DNA of 64,000 nucleotides from Paraburkholderia polaris. Lineage in GTDB: Bacteria; Pseudomonadota; Gammaproteobacteria; Burkholderiales; Burkholderiaceae. Where the stretch lies: positions 1 to 64,000 of the forward strand of contig NZ_JABBGJ010000034.1 of assembly GCF_012927345.1 (NCBI RefSeq), in the 5' to 3' direction. Made by a program: the position numbers and the translations under genes. Shown piece by piece: positions 1-9,052 of the stretch (the stretch's first letter is position 1; each line of letters starts with the position of its first letter). A model generated the notes under the pieces. It saw only the letters and a program-made list of their open reading frames with translations, searched no databases and had not been told where the DNA came from.

Positions 1-2
1 CC

Positions 3-2897
3 GAATTCCAGCGGGTGCTTTTTTCAGCCGGATCCCAGACCAGTGGATGGCTTGCCTACAGCGGATTATTGACATGTGGGTATTGGGCGCTCGCGAAAGT
101 CTCGCCCATGTTAAGTGGCGTAGCCGCGGGTGGCACCACCGTGTGGAATCTGTGGAACGCCGTGCGGCAGCGCGATGTGGTGGGCGGACTCATCCAGGTG
201 CTGTTGGCACTTCCCTATCAGTTGCTGTCTCCACAATCGCTGCTATTTGCCATCGCCGAGGAGACAAAACGATATATCGACGACGTGCTGGACGGGGTGG
301 TTCCCGAATGCCTGAGCGCTCAGCGGGACAACATTTACATGGCTGTCGGGGTTGTCGCACTCTTTTCGTACTACGGATATTTTGTCAGCCGGCAGGCAGT
401 CAACCCTCTCATCTCGAAGGTTCTTGATGAGCCGGTGGAATCGACGGTTCTTCATGGACCTGCGTTTTGTTACCCAACAAACGGATCGAAGGTTGTTCAG
501 GGGCCTGCGGTTTACCCGCCAAACGGATTCCTCTTTAAGAACGATCTGCATCCTCCCAAGACCCCGCTTGGCAGGAATCTGGCGGGGATGATCGGGAAAC
601 TGCAGCGAGCGGTACAAGGCTATGCAGTCCTGCGAACGGTGGTCGATGCGAAGCCCCCAACCGCCCTAGCCACAATAGTTGAACCTGTCTGTTCAGTGGA
701 TGACGATCCCAGTGCCGTGAGTCGTGAAGATAAGGCCTGGCAAAAGCTGCACAGGCAGACAATGAAAGAACCCCATAAGGCCAGGTTGCGAGCCTTTGCA
801 GCTGAAAGGAGACGTGAAGCGGCTCTGGACGCAGCGGCTTCTTTGCCTACGGTCACCGTCACTGGCAGGCTAGACGAGGCGGATGCGATCTTTAAGACCG
901 CTAATAACAACGGGCGCGAATCGAGCCTCGAGTCCTTCGGCACATCCTCCCAGACCGAAGAAAACTATGCATCCTCCCCACAAAACTCCGTCACTTCCGA
1001 CGCCCCAGAAACAAGACCCTTCATTGCGCTCCCAATCGCCGCGGCGGCGGCGGTAGTTGGCCACGGCCAGTTAGGCGCGATCTGGCCACCGGGCATGCGG
1101 GCGTTGGTTGTCGGTACGGTGTCTATCGTCACGATAGGCACTATCGTTGCGTATTTTGTCCAATTGGGCTTATCTATTCCGAAAGAGATCGACGACACTG
1201 ACTTTGAGATTTTACAGGCCGACGCCCAACCATTGAGTCAGGAATATCATGACACTAACGCTGACATACAGACACCGAATTTTAAATGGTTATATATTCA
1301 GGGCCGAAACCTGGCATGTGTCACATACTTCATAGAAACCCAATTCGATCATCAATTTTTCGAAGATGCGTTGGTTGCGGTTTTTGCGCCGGACAATAAA
1401 AACCAGCTGGGTGAAAGTGAAAACGCAACGTACGAAATTTCCGTACGCAGCACGTGGGGCGACTATGTAAGGGATGTTGGAACGCCGTTGCGTTACCGCT
1501 CCTCGGAAGACCGATACGGCGCAGAACTCTATTCGATCATTACGGGAATCGATCCGGCCGATAACTGCGCACCTGAAAAACTGCAGCTTCTCAAGCCACT
1601 CCTGATAAAAATAAAGACGTACGAAACATTCATCCTTCGTGCGCGAAGGAATCTTCATTTTGACAGCAAAGAAGGAGTGATCGCCAAGCTGGAATCAATT
1701 TTCGGCTTGCCGATCGAACTTCCCGAACAGGCAATTTTCACTGAATCTCTCGATGCCTATATAAACACACGATTAGGCTACGACTCCAACACTACCGCAC
1801 CCGCCGAAGTCGTAAATGGCGTGCAAACGGCCATTTCCTCATGGGCTGACGCGACTAGAGAATTTCTCGACGACAAATCTGGAATTCCCGAAACAGCAAT
1901 CTCCGCGTCCAGACAGTCTATTGCAGAAAAAATCAGACAAGCAAAAGAAGAAATATATACATTTAGAGGTCCACGCGATCGACAACGTCTCGAACGCAGC
2001 AGGGAAAAACTTGCTGAATACCGCTACGCAGCCCTCCATCTTGAAAATCACATAAAACTATCTCACAATTTTCTTGATGCCCTGAACGAGATAAAGCCGA
2101 TACTACAGGAAATTAAGCCGCAACTTCCGACCCTTCCCTCCAGGCTTGGAGATGCTACTGTTTTCTATGCCAGAGTATTAGCAGTCAAGGCCGCACTGAA
2201 AATGCTCGGAAAACGTCCGCAGCCGGCAGGCTCAGATAATCCATCCGTTCTCGGCAACCTATCAGACGTGGATTATCTATATAATTTCCCTTTGATAATA
2301 GCGTCAAGCCCCGAAATGACAGCATTCATTTCATTCGCGGAGGCCATATTTTACAAGGCATTGATCGGGCGAGATGTCAATAATCTTCACCGATTTGCCA
2401 CTAACCCCGCTGAGCTAATTCTAGTTTTTAAGAGAGAACTCGACAGATCACCTATCAGCAACCGAAATGGAAGCGTGGCCACCGAAGGCGCGAAATTCCT
2501 CCAGAATATTGCCACTAGCGATAAGACGTACAGCGACACAGAATATTACAAGCAATTTTCTGATTTCAAATCCAAGTATCACAAGGCTGTCGCAAAATCA
2601 ATAAGCTATTTTGCACTCTCAGAATATGGCATGCATCCCTATCTGATGCTTACCGAAAAACCGCTCAGGGTAGTACAAATGACCCTATATATGAGACCCA
2701 AACTCGATGCTGCTCCAAAACCTTCCATAGGCTACCTATACCCGCTTTTTTTGAATTGGCTCAGTGATTCATCGAGGGCCAAAATGACCTATGCGAAGGC
2801 CGGCGAATTGATATTTTGCGAAATGCTCACAAAAGACTGGACAGTGATTTCTACTCTCGGCGGATCCTGTCTAGTGAGATCGTTCACCGTGGCCTAG
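3..2897 (+). CDS. Large membrane protein of the toxin locus, 5' end outside window
   Basis: The frame is open from the window edge (base 3). A GTG lies at 15, but the true start is probably upstream. I do not recognise the family. Counting from base 15, hydrophobic segments lie near residues 13-40, 57-80 and 106-124, with another membrane segment around 336-390. The last 570 residues are mostly charged and helical, with a stretch near 650-700 rich in Lys, Arg and Glu that could form a coiled coil. The stop (TAG 2895-2897) directly abuts the next ATG, so the two genes are probably translationally coupled. GC is visibly lower than in purL and many codons end in A or T, which suggests acquired DNA. 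A role as delivery, membrane-anchoring or protective partner of the following toxin-like protein is inference from position only. Confidence 0.6.
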   Translation, partial: EFQRVLFSAGSQTSGWLAYSGLLTCGYWALAKVSPMLSGVAAGGTTVWNLWNAVRQRDVVGGLIQVLLALPYQLLSPQSLLFAIAEETKRYIDDVLDGVVPECLSAQRDNIYMAVGVVALFSYYGYFVSRQAVNPLISKVLDEPVESTVLHGPAFCYPTNGSKVVQGPAVYPPNGFLFKNDLHPPKTPLGRNLAGMIGKLQRAVQGYAVLRTVVDAKPPTALATIVEPVCSVDDDPSAVSREDKAWQKLHRQTMKEPHKARLRAFAAERRREAALDAAASLPTVTVTGRLDEADAIFKTANNNGRESSLESFGTSSQTEENYASSPQNSVTSDAPETRPFIALPIAAAAAVVGHGQLGAIWPPGMRALVVGTVSIVTIGTIVAYFVQLGLSIPKEIDDTDFEILQADAQPLSQEYHDTNADIQTPNFKWLYIQGRNLACVTYFIETQFDHQFFEDALVAVFAPDNKNQLGESENATYEISVRSTWGDYVRDVGTPLRYRSSEDRYGAELYSIITGIDPADNCAPEKLQLLKPLLIKIKTYETFILRARRNLHFDSKEGVIAKLESIFGLPIELPEQAIFTESLDAYINTRLGYDSNTTAPAEVVNGVQTAISSWADATREFLDDKSGIPETAISASRQSIAEKIRQAKEEIYTFRGPRDRQRLERSREKLAEYRYAALHLENHIKLSHNFLDALNEIKPILQEIKPQLPTLPSRLGDATVFYARVLAVKAALKMLGKRPQPAGSDNPSVLGNLSDVDYLYNFPLIIASSPEMTAFISFAEAIFYKALIGRDVNNLHRFATNPAELILVFKRELDRSPISNRNGSVATEGAKFLQNIATSDKTYSDTEYYKQFSDFKSKYHKAVAKSISYFALSEYGMHPYLMLTEKPLRVVQMTLYMRPKLDAAPKPSIGYLYPLFLNWLSDSSRAKMTYAKAGELIFCEMLTKDWTVISTLGGSCLVRSFTVA

Positions 2898-5846
2898 ATG
2901 AACCAGAATGCCGCGCTCAGGGATATATCTCTGGAACAAGGGTGTCCCGAAATAGATTTTGAAGATCCTTTTCTCGACCTGTTCTCTTCAAACGTCCCGG
3001 ATGGAAGTCATCATTGGTGGATGGACAAAGATATGATTAAACTCGTAGTCCAGCCGATATTTGGCAATGCATCGATAATTAATGAAGATAGCTTTGAGAA
3101 AGCTTATCTATATTTAAACGGAGACAGCAAGCGTAATTTTAAAGAAAAAAACATGCTTTCTATCGTGGACGAAGCCACCGATGATGCGCTAAAAACTCTC
3201 ATGGCGCAGGCTGTAGAAGCGAAATATAAGAAGGCGTGGTGGCAATATTATACCTCATTGCTTACAGGATTCGACATAATATACCGAATCCACCACGATC
3301 CCGACTACGAACCGTCGGCAGGGGAAATTTCACTAGAGGCACTGTCCGCCGTTCTCACTTTGATATCAATAGGTTTTCCCGTTGGCCAGCTGACCGCCGC
3401 AAGCGCAAAAATTTTGCGTGCTTCTTTAGTTAAAAATCTCGCGAAGGGGCTTCGGGGACCTGCATTGTTTCTCGCTGTTTGGGCCGAAGTCGGATCAAGC
3501 CTGGCGTTCTTCCCACTCCGCGTTCTTGCCATTGCCGGTTACGAGATATTCGCATTCTGGGAGCCGCTACCGCTCGACACCCTCACGAAGTCACTTTACA
3601 AACAAGTCAGAAAATTTAAATTTGATTTCAAATTTAAAGAAGTAAAATCAAAAACAATTCCAAACCCAGAAATTAAAATATTGAATCCGGAAGCCCCCAA
3701 CGTGGCGAAATCTGGCAAATCCGAACCCGCCGAAGCCCGAGGCCTGTTGGCATCGTTACATCAAAACGACTTTCGATATTATGAATATTCGTACAGTTAC
3801 GCCAAGGAAACGCCATTGGGCACAGGAAAATTGCCCGATGTCGATGCGGCGGCGCCAAGCGCGCCCAAGCAGGCGATACCACCTGCAGATCCTCGCGCGT
3901 TGAACGACGAAGGGGCTATCGAACTGAGTTCCTCCCGTGCAATAACAAGAGTCGAGACGCCCTTCCGATACAGTCGATCTGATGCAACGATTTTTCCTGA
4001 GGCGGTGTCGTCGCTTGGGAGCGAAGGCCGTCATTTGAATTTCGAATTGATGGACCAGGGAATCGCAAGAAATATCGAGTTCCACCGCCGCCCATTCATG
4101 CCGTTCCGCTTCGACGGTGAGTTAGGTATCGCCCCGAACACCGAAGTCGTCCATCTTCGCGAAACTGCCGATTCAGTTGTAGGCATTCGTATCGACCTTG
4201 AGGACATTGCTTCAGATCGGCCCATTCTGATCACGTCAGGAGACATGCCCGCGGGGACGTTCCTAGCCTGCGTTGACGAAGAAGATGCATGCGTCTACTT
4301 CTATCGTCTCGGGGCTATAAGCAACAACGCCGTAGATTCGACCTCCGACAATGTCGCAATTCGCCAATTGTTCAGCGTTCACAACGCTCTTGCGACTCGC
4401 GCAGAAATCAAAATATCCGTTCCGGACTTGGTGCAAAAAACGGATTTACTCTGGTTCAGTAAGAAATTCGACAGGACGATGCTCATCTATGCGGACGACC
4501 CTCGCGTAAGCGATTTTACAGTGCTGGATCAGGACTTCGATTTTTCAACCCAGCCGGGCGCAAAACCCGTGACGAGTCACTCCGCTTCCTCGTCCGCGTT
4601 GGACCTGCTTAAATACAATCGCGTTTCATCCGACACAAATATTATTCAAAGCTCTGGGAATGCATACTACCTGTTGTCGCGAACCGATGAGGATCACGTT
4701 AGCATTGTTGGCAGAGGTCAATACCGAGGCGACGTGGACACCAGCCAGCTTAAACCATGGCAGCCCGATGCCGACGACCGTACATCGCCCGAAATTGCGA
4801 CATCCGACATAACCGAAATCGTCGATCTGCTGGTGAAATCCCGAAGTAAAGTGAGCTCCTATATTCGAGTTCCCGACGGGGATTCTCTTGAGGCAGTCGA
4901 AGCGGCAGGCAAATACTTTACAGCGAATGGTTATAACGTAATATATCGAATGACCATTCTATGGCCATCGAAAGAATCCACAAACGTGGTTCAACATTAC
5001 GTTCCCATCGTCGAAAAAAATGGGCGAGCCTACCTCGTCGACGTTACTGCGGGTCGATTCTCGTCACAAGGAGTTGATCACCCTCTTTGCTTGACCGATT
5101 CGTCGTGGAGAATTCAATACATTTCTCTATTTCCCGACCATGTTGTCCTGATTCGTGATTTTAATAATTTCGAATCTCTGGTGAATCTTGTTAAATCCGA
5201 TCTGGTCAACCAACCGTTGGCACCCTTAATTTCCAACCCGGATTGGACTATATTAAACAAACCAACGTGGACGCTTCTTCAAGCGTCGGAATTTACAGAA
5301 GCCATCAACATTGATATGGTTATAGATATTAATAGGAGCAGAACTCAGCGCGCCTACCTTGACTCTCCTCCCATCGAAACACTTCCATCACTGCCTGCGA
5401 AGCGCAGCGAAAAATGGAATAAAATAATAAACGACAAAGGAATTTCCGCCACATTGACCGGATCATCTGATATCGCAATTAAAAAATTCCAGGCGTTTTT
5501 GTACGAAAAAAATATAAAATCAAAAATAATAATGACGAAAACGTACGAAAATCTCCATGACGAAAATCCGGTCACAAATTATGTAATACAGGCGGAACTC
5601 CCGGGTGAGACGGCAGACGTTATTAAACTGATGCCCTCGCACTCCGGAGAAGCCTTTACGGTGAACGGTGTGATGCCGCTGAAACGGTGGGAGAGCGAAA
5701 ATCGTCACAAGATTACATTCTTCAGATTGATCGACGATCCCAGAACGATCCCAGAACGATCCCGAACTATCTTGACGCCCGCGATGTTCCACACGAAATC
5801 GGCCAATCCCAGTTTTTCAACGAGATCACCAATCGATACCGTTTGA
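2898..5846 (+). CDS. Toxin-like protein, N-terminal part, with catalytically degenerate CNF1-like deamidase domain
   Basis: 982 residues. Residues about 143-222 are hydrophobic helices. Residues about 415-620 resemble the Rho-activating deamidase domain of cytotoxic necrotizing factor: an IRIDL strand (430-434), then a strand-turn of the form SG..(L/M)..GT, then a region matching the CNF pattern through a FDxTMLIY segment. The position of the CNF1 catalytic Cys is Gly453 and that of the His is Arg470, so this copy should be inactive. Residues about 640-720 look papain-like. His700 and Asp715 are 15 apart, as I recall for the Pasteurella multocida toxin His/Asp pair, but no Cys is present and Ser663 is the nearest candidate for its place. 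The last ~30 residues after the 11-bp duplication at 5735 are basic and unlike the rest. They look like frameshifted sequence, and the real continuation lies in the next ORF. The domain assignments are pattern recognition and need a profile search. Confidence 0.7.
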   Translation: MNQNAALRDISLEQGCPEIDFEDPFLDLFSSNVPDGSHHWWMDKDMIKLVVQPIFGNASIINEDSFEKAYLYLNGDSKRNFKEKNMLSIVDEATDDALKTLMAQAVEAKYKKAWWQYYTSLLTGFDIIYRIHHDPDYEPSAGEISLEALSAVLTLISIGFPVGQLTAASAKILRASLVKNLAKGLRGPALFLAVWAEVGSSLAFFPLRVLAIAGYEIFAFWEPLPLDTLTKSLYKQVRKFKFDFKFKEVKSKTIPNPEIKILNPEAPNVAKSGKSEPAEARGLLASLHQNDFRYYEYSYSYAKETPLGTGKLPDVDAAAPSAPKQAIPPADPRALNDEGAIELSSSRAITRVETPFRYSRSDATIFPEAVSSLGSEGRHLNFELMDQGIARNIEFHRRPFMPFRFDGELGIAPNTEVVHLRETADSVVGIRIDLEDIASDRPILITSGDMPAGTFLACVDEEDACVYFYRLGAISNNAVDSTSDNVAIRQLFSVHNALATRAEIKISVPDLVQKTDLLWFSKKFDRTMLIYADDPRVSDFTVLDQDFDFSTQPGAKPVTSHSASSSALDLLKYNRVSSDTNIIQSSGNAYYLLSRTDEDHVSIVGRGQYRGDVDTSQLKPWQPDADDRTSPEIATSDITEIVDLLVKSRSKVSSYIRVPDGDSLEAVEAAGKYFTANGYNVIYRMTILWPSKESTNVVQHYVPIVEKNGRAYLVDVTAGRFSSQGVDHPLCLTDSSWRIQYISLFPDHVVLIRDFNNFESLVNLVKSDLVNQPLAPLISNPDWTILNKPTWTLLQASEFTEAINIDMVIDINRSRTQRAYLDSPPIETLPSLPAKRSEKWNKIINDKGISATLTGSSDIAIKKFQAFLYEKNIKSKIIMTKTYENLHDENPVTNYVIQAELPGETADVIKLMPSHSGEAFTVNGVMPLKRWESENRHKITFFRLIDDPRTIPERSRTILTPAMFHTKSANPSFSTRSPIDTV
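5735..5767 (+). repeat. 11-bp tandem duplication that shifts the reading frame
   Basis: The unit CGATCCCAGAA occurs at 5735-5745 and again, identically, at 5746-5756, followed by a partial third copy (CGATCCC, 5757-5763). Because 11 is not a multiple of three, each gain or loss of a unit changes frame. Removing one copy joins the frame starting at 2898 directly to the frame of the 5846-8995 gene, giving one ORF of about 2,028 codons with natural-looking sequence across the joint (…DDPRTIPNYLDARDVPHE…). This is seen directly in the sequence. Whether it is a fixed mutation, phase variation or an assembly error cannot be told here. Confidence 0.85.
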
Positions 5847-8800
5847 TGCATTTCGATCCCGAAGCATTGCCATCTCTCGAAGACACCATAGATCGCACCC
5901 GGGACGAAATGGCGAAATACTCCGGCCCGCATCTAGGCAACGATCTACGCACGGAAAGGTCCATTCTCGATCGATACCGCCTGGAGGAACCGCAGAACGC
6001 GATGAATCTTCGCATACAGCAAACCAGAGTGGACGAAATTGCCAACTATCAATTCCTGCGAGGATTGCTAGGCCGGCTGGGAGATCTTCGCGGAAAAATC
6101 CGTGGCGAAGTTCCGGGCGTTGTTCGCCCGGAAAGGAATCCCGGAAAGCGAATGATCGCCAAGACGACCGATGTGGAAGCACATGCTTTAAAAAATATCT
6201 TATTTAATAAAATTTCAGTTAAAAAATATCACTCTGCCACTGGCAATTATATAGCTGACCCTGGGTTTTCCGTAGTCAGAGTTCCTGACCTTAAATATCT
6301 ATTTGGTGAAGTAGAACTCAAGCATATTTTGTCTGAATATTCGACGCTATATCATGAAATCTACGACATGGCGATAGCCTATTCCCTTGAGGGCAGACTT
6401 GAAAAAGGACAGGACATTGTAAAAAATTCGTATCTCGGCATCGAGATGACTGAACGTTTAATTCGCTATTCAGACCTTAACTACAATGAAAACATCCGTG
6501 CTCTGATCGACAAGAATAACTTTAATATTCAAGACCCTAGTGCCTACGGTTTGTCCCTCGTTTTGCATGTGCTCGAAAAAGATGAAATACTTCACCTTGA
6601 TACAGTGGTTGCACATCCGTTCACGCAATTGAGAAACGAGCAGGACTTCGTGGATTACGCAACCCGACACGGTGCAGAATGGAACTTGCAAGCGTTGGAG
6701 AGATACAGAATAGAAGGCGTGGGTCGATTTCTGAGTTACCACACAGCAAAGAAATCTCTTGCAGAGTCCGGGGCGAAATATATTTCCATGCAGGCCAGAA
6801 ATCCTCGTGCCGAAAACATCGCGAGCGCGTTCGGACTGGAAGAGATGAACGACCTTGAATTTTATGGGTTAGACGTATCGCTGAAAGCGGCGGAGGATGC
6901 ACGCAAGTCGTTACTACGCGCTATTTTTCAGACAGTCACAAGACAAAATCCGGAACCAGGTCCTGGGGTTAAGCCGGTCGCCTCCCCCGCTGCCGGGCCG
7001 CATGGGAAACTCGAGATACAGTGGAGGCGTGAGGACGTTTCATTGGACCTGGAAAAACCTGGCGAAGCTGGAGACAGATTTGAAGGTATTTATTCTGTTC
7101 CAGTAGCAGGGACCAGCAAGTCCCCTGACGAGTGGAAATATTATATCAAGGAAGAAAATAATGCGTATGAGGTACGCTGGGACGATGATGCCCGCACCTG
7201 GCGCGTCGTCAATCCGCTGGACCCGGGAACATTTGGCCAGGCCGTGCCGGTCAAATTAGACGATATGGGGCATTGGGCGGCACGTTTAGATATACCCGCA
7301 GAAAAAATAGGCAGTCCGTTTTCCGGTGCGGGCAAGGTCGGTCATCTTATTAATTTGAGCGAAACTCAGAGCCAGGAGATGCGCTCGCTTGTAAGAAGCG
7401 GGCGCAAGCGGGCACTGAATAATATTGATGGCGCGCTCAAAGCCCTCAATCGAAAAAACACCGAAAAAGTCGATGCGGCAATGGACTTATTTTTTGGAAG
7501 ACATAACGATGTGGTGAAGGATGTTTACCGCCACTCCTTGAATGAAAACAAAAAATTCTTAAATAATCTCGATACCATAAACGACATAGCTTACAAGGCA
7601 GGCTATTTTGAAAACAAACAAGTACTGATGCGCACGCAAGTTAATGCTGCATCGACAAATTGGAAAGTTGGTCCGCCGCCTGTCACTGTATCTGTCGATG
7701 CGCTGGCTGACATTTCTCTCAGAAAGCGCTTTACCTTAAGTGAATTCGAGAACTATCTTGGATGTGCTCTAATTCATGAGTCATATCACGCGATTGCCCC
7801 CGAAGCGAATGATTTTGGATACCCGGTAATTCGGGACGGCTCCCTGGATATTTCGCCTCTTATCATGTTAAGAGAGCCATGGCTGTTCGGCGACAATGCT
7901 CAAGAAATCATGAAAAAATATGGGCTGTCACGCGATGAACTGATGGATGGCCGCGAAAGATCCTTTCGCCGCGCGATTTACAATGCCGATAATCTTGCAT
8001 TTTTGACCGTGCTTCTATCAAACCTCGACGACAGATCTCCCTGGTATGGAAATTTTATTACCGAATACAATAAATTTATAGTCGATAATAGCCTGCCACT
8101 TGAATGGAGATTCAAAGACCACAACAAAGGCGGACCAATTCGTCTGAAAACTCGAACGGCAATTGGCCAACTCTTTGGCCGCGATACGACTCCGCTCATT
8201 CAGAACGGATTATTATATAGAACATCGTCCAGCCAGATTCCGGTGAACTTTGATGCGCTTACGTCCGATTTACCGAAGGCAGAAAGATTTTCTCTTGAAA
8301 GTGGAAAATTTTCACATTTTCTAGATACCTGGCTGGGCGGCAGCACCACGTCGCTAAAAAACGACGTTTGGTCAGGAACATGGGGGCGCGAGCACTTTCT
8401 CGATAACGATTTTTCAGTGATCGAAATGAGAGGTGAAAAATCGGAAACGGCCGCGATTCGGATCAATCTGAACGGCCTGGAGGAAGGCCGTCCCCTGATC
8501 ATATCGGGCGGCGAACTCGGTGGCTCCACCATTGCATTTGCATCATCCGAGGACGGCTTTCTTTATGTCTTCCACGCGGGCTACAAAGCCGGCGATCCGA
8601 ACTGGCAACCCAGCCAGCAAGGCGTCGCAGGCATCTATCAGGCCTATCGTTCCATGGGAGGGAAAACAATACCGGGCCTGAAAATTTCCGACGCTGGGGC
8701 GCTTGTCAATGAGGGCGGAGACTCGCTCGGTCATCGCGCATTGCGGGATATCCTGGGAGGATACAAACAGAGCTTCGTTGCCTATTCTGGGCAATTGCCG

Positions 8801-8995
8801 GATAGCTTTCCGGGGGACGTAAGTGCGGAAACGACTGCCAAATGGGTCGATTACGCGCAACTACCGCAAGGAAAAGGGTGTGTTTATGCACTTTTGCAAA
8901 AGCAAGATGGAAAGGTGCAGATAGACATTTATGCGAAAGAGGCTCCGCCGGTGCAAGCCAGCAGTGGGCCCAAACCGAAAAAGCCCGGGACGTGA
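5846..8995 (+). CDS. Toxin-like protein, C-terminal part: M35-type metallopeptidase and second CNF1-like domain
   Basis: 1049 residues from the ATG at 5846, which overlaps the previous stop (TGATG). The frame is open further upstream to before 5687, consistent with a frameshifted fusion. Residues ~390-475 carry a repeat type I know from dermonecrotic-toxin-like and LRR effectors (YYI..., a VRWDDD.RTWRVVNP block, G.W). His644-Glu645-x-x-His648 followed by Asp656-x-x-Tyr gives HExxH-x7-DxxY, very close to the aspzincin (M35) zinc site, and NADN at 713 matches a second conserved M35 motif. All three zinc ligands and the Glu are present. Residues ~850-1030 form a second CNF1-like deamidase fold. 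The His is kept (His910) but the catalytic Cys position is Ser894 (TCC, 8525-8527). No signal peptide is seen. Enzymatic output is therefore more likely proteolysis than deamidation (inference). Confidence 0.72.
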   Translation: MHFDPEALPSLEDTIDRTRDEMAKYSGPHLGNDLRTERSILDRYRLEEPQNAMNLRIQQTRVDEIANYQFLRGLLGRLGDLRGKIRGEVPGVVRPERNPGKRMIAKTTDVEAHALKNILFNKISVKKYHSATGNYIADPGFSVVRVPDLKYLFGEVELKHILSEYSTLYHEIYDMAIAYSLEGRLEKGQDIVKNSYLGIEMTERLIRYSDLNYNENIRALIDKNNFNIQDPSAYGLSLVLHVLEKDEILHLDTVVAHPFTQLRNEQDFVDYATRHGAEWNLQALERYRIEGVGRFLSYHTAKKSLAESGAKYISMQARNPRAENIASAFGLEEMNDLEFYGLDVSLKAAEDARKSLLRAIFQTVTRQNPEPGPGVKPVASPAAGPHGKLEIQWRREDVSLDLEKPGEAGDRFEGIYSVPVAGTSKSPDEWKYYIKEENNAYEVRWDDDARTWRVVNPLDPGTFGQAVPVKLDDMGHWAARLDIPAEKIGSPFSGAGKVGHLINLSETQSQEMRSLVRSGRKRALNNIDGALKALNRKNTEKVDAAMDLFFGRHNDVVKDVYRHSLNENKKFLNNLDTINDIAYKAGYFENKQVLMRTQVNAASTNWKVGPPPVTVSVDALADISLRKRFTLSEFENYLGCALIHESYHAIAPEANDFGYPVIRDGSLDISPLIMLREPWLFGDNAQEIMKKYGLSRDELMDGRERSFRRAIYNADNLAFLTVLLSNLDDRSPWYGNFITEYNKFIVDNSLPLEWRFKDHNKGGPIRLKTRTAIGQLFGRDTTPLIQNGLLYRTSSSQIPVNFDALTSDLPKAERFSLESGKFSHFLDTWLGGSTTSLKNDVWSGTWGREHFLDNDFSVIEMRGEKSETAAIRINLNGLEEGRPLIISGGELGGSTIAFASSEDGFLYVFHAGYKAGDPNWQPSQQGVAGIYQAYRSMGGKTIPGLKISDAGALVNEGGDSLGHRALRDILGGYKQSFVAYSGQLPDSFPGDVSAETTAKWVDYAQLPQGKGCVYALLQKQDGKVQIDIYAKEAPPVQASSGPKPKKPGT

Positions 8996-9001
8996 ATGCA
9001 A

Positions 9002-9031
9002 CAGGCCGCCGCGTTACCTCGCGACGGCCTG
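9002..9031. terminator. Hairpin between convergent toxin locus and purL
   Basis: A 12-bp stem with one mismatch (9002-9013 with 9020-9031) and a 6-nt loop lies between the stops of the two convergent genes. Neither side has a good T-run, so it may be a weak bidirectional terminator. Confidence 0.5.
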
Positions 9032-9052
9032 CTCCCAATCACACCCTATTGA

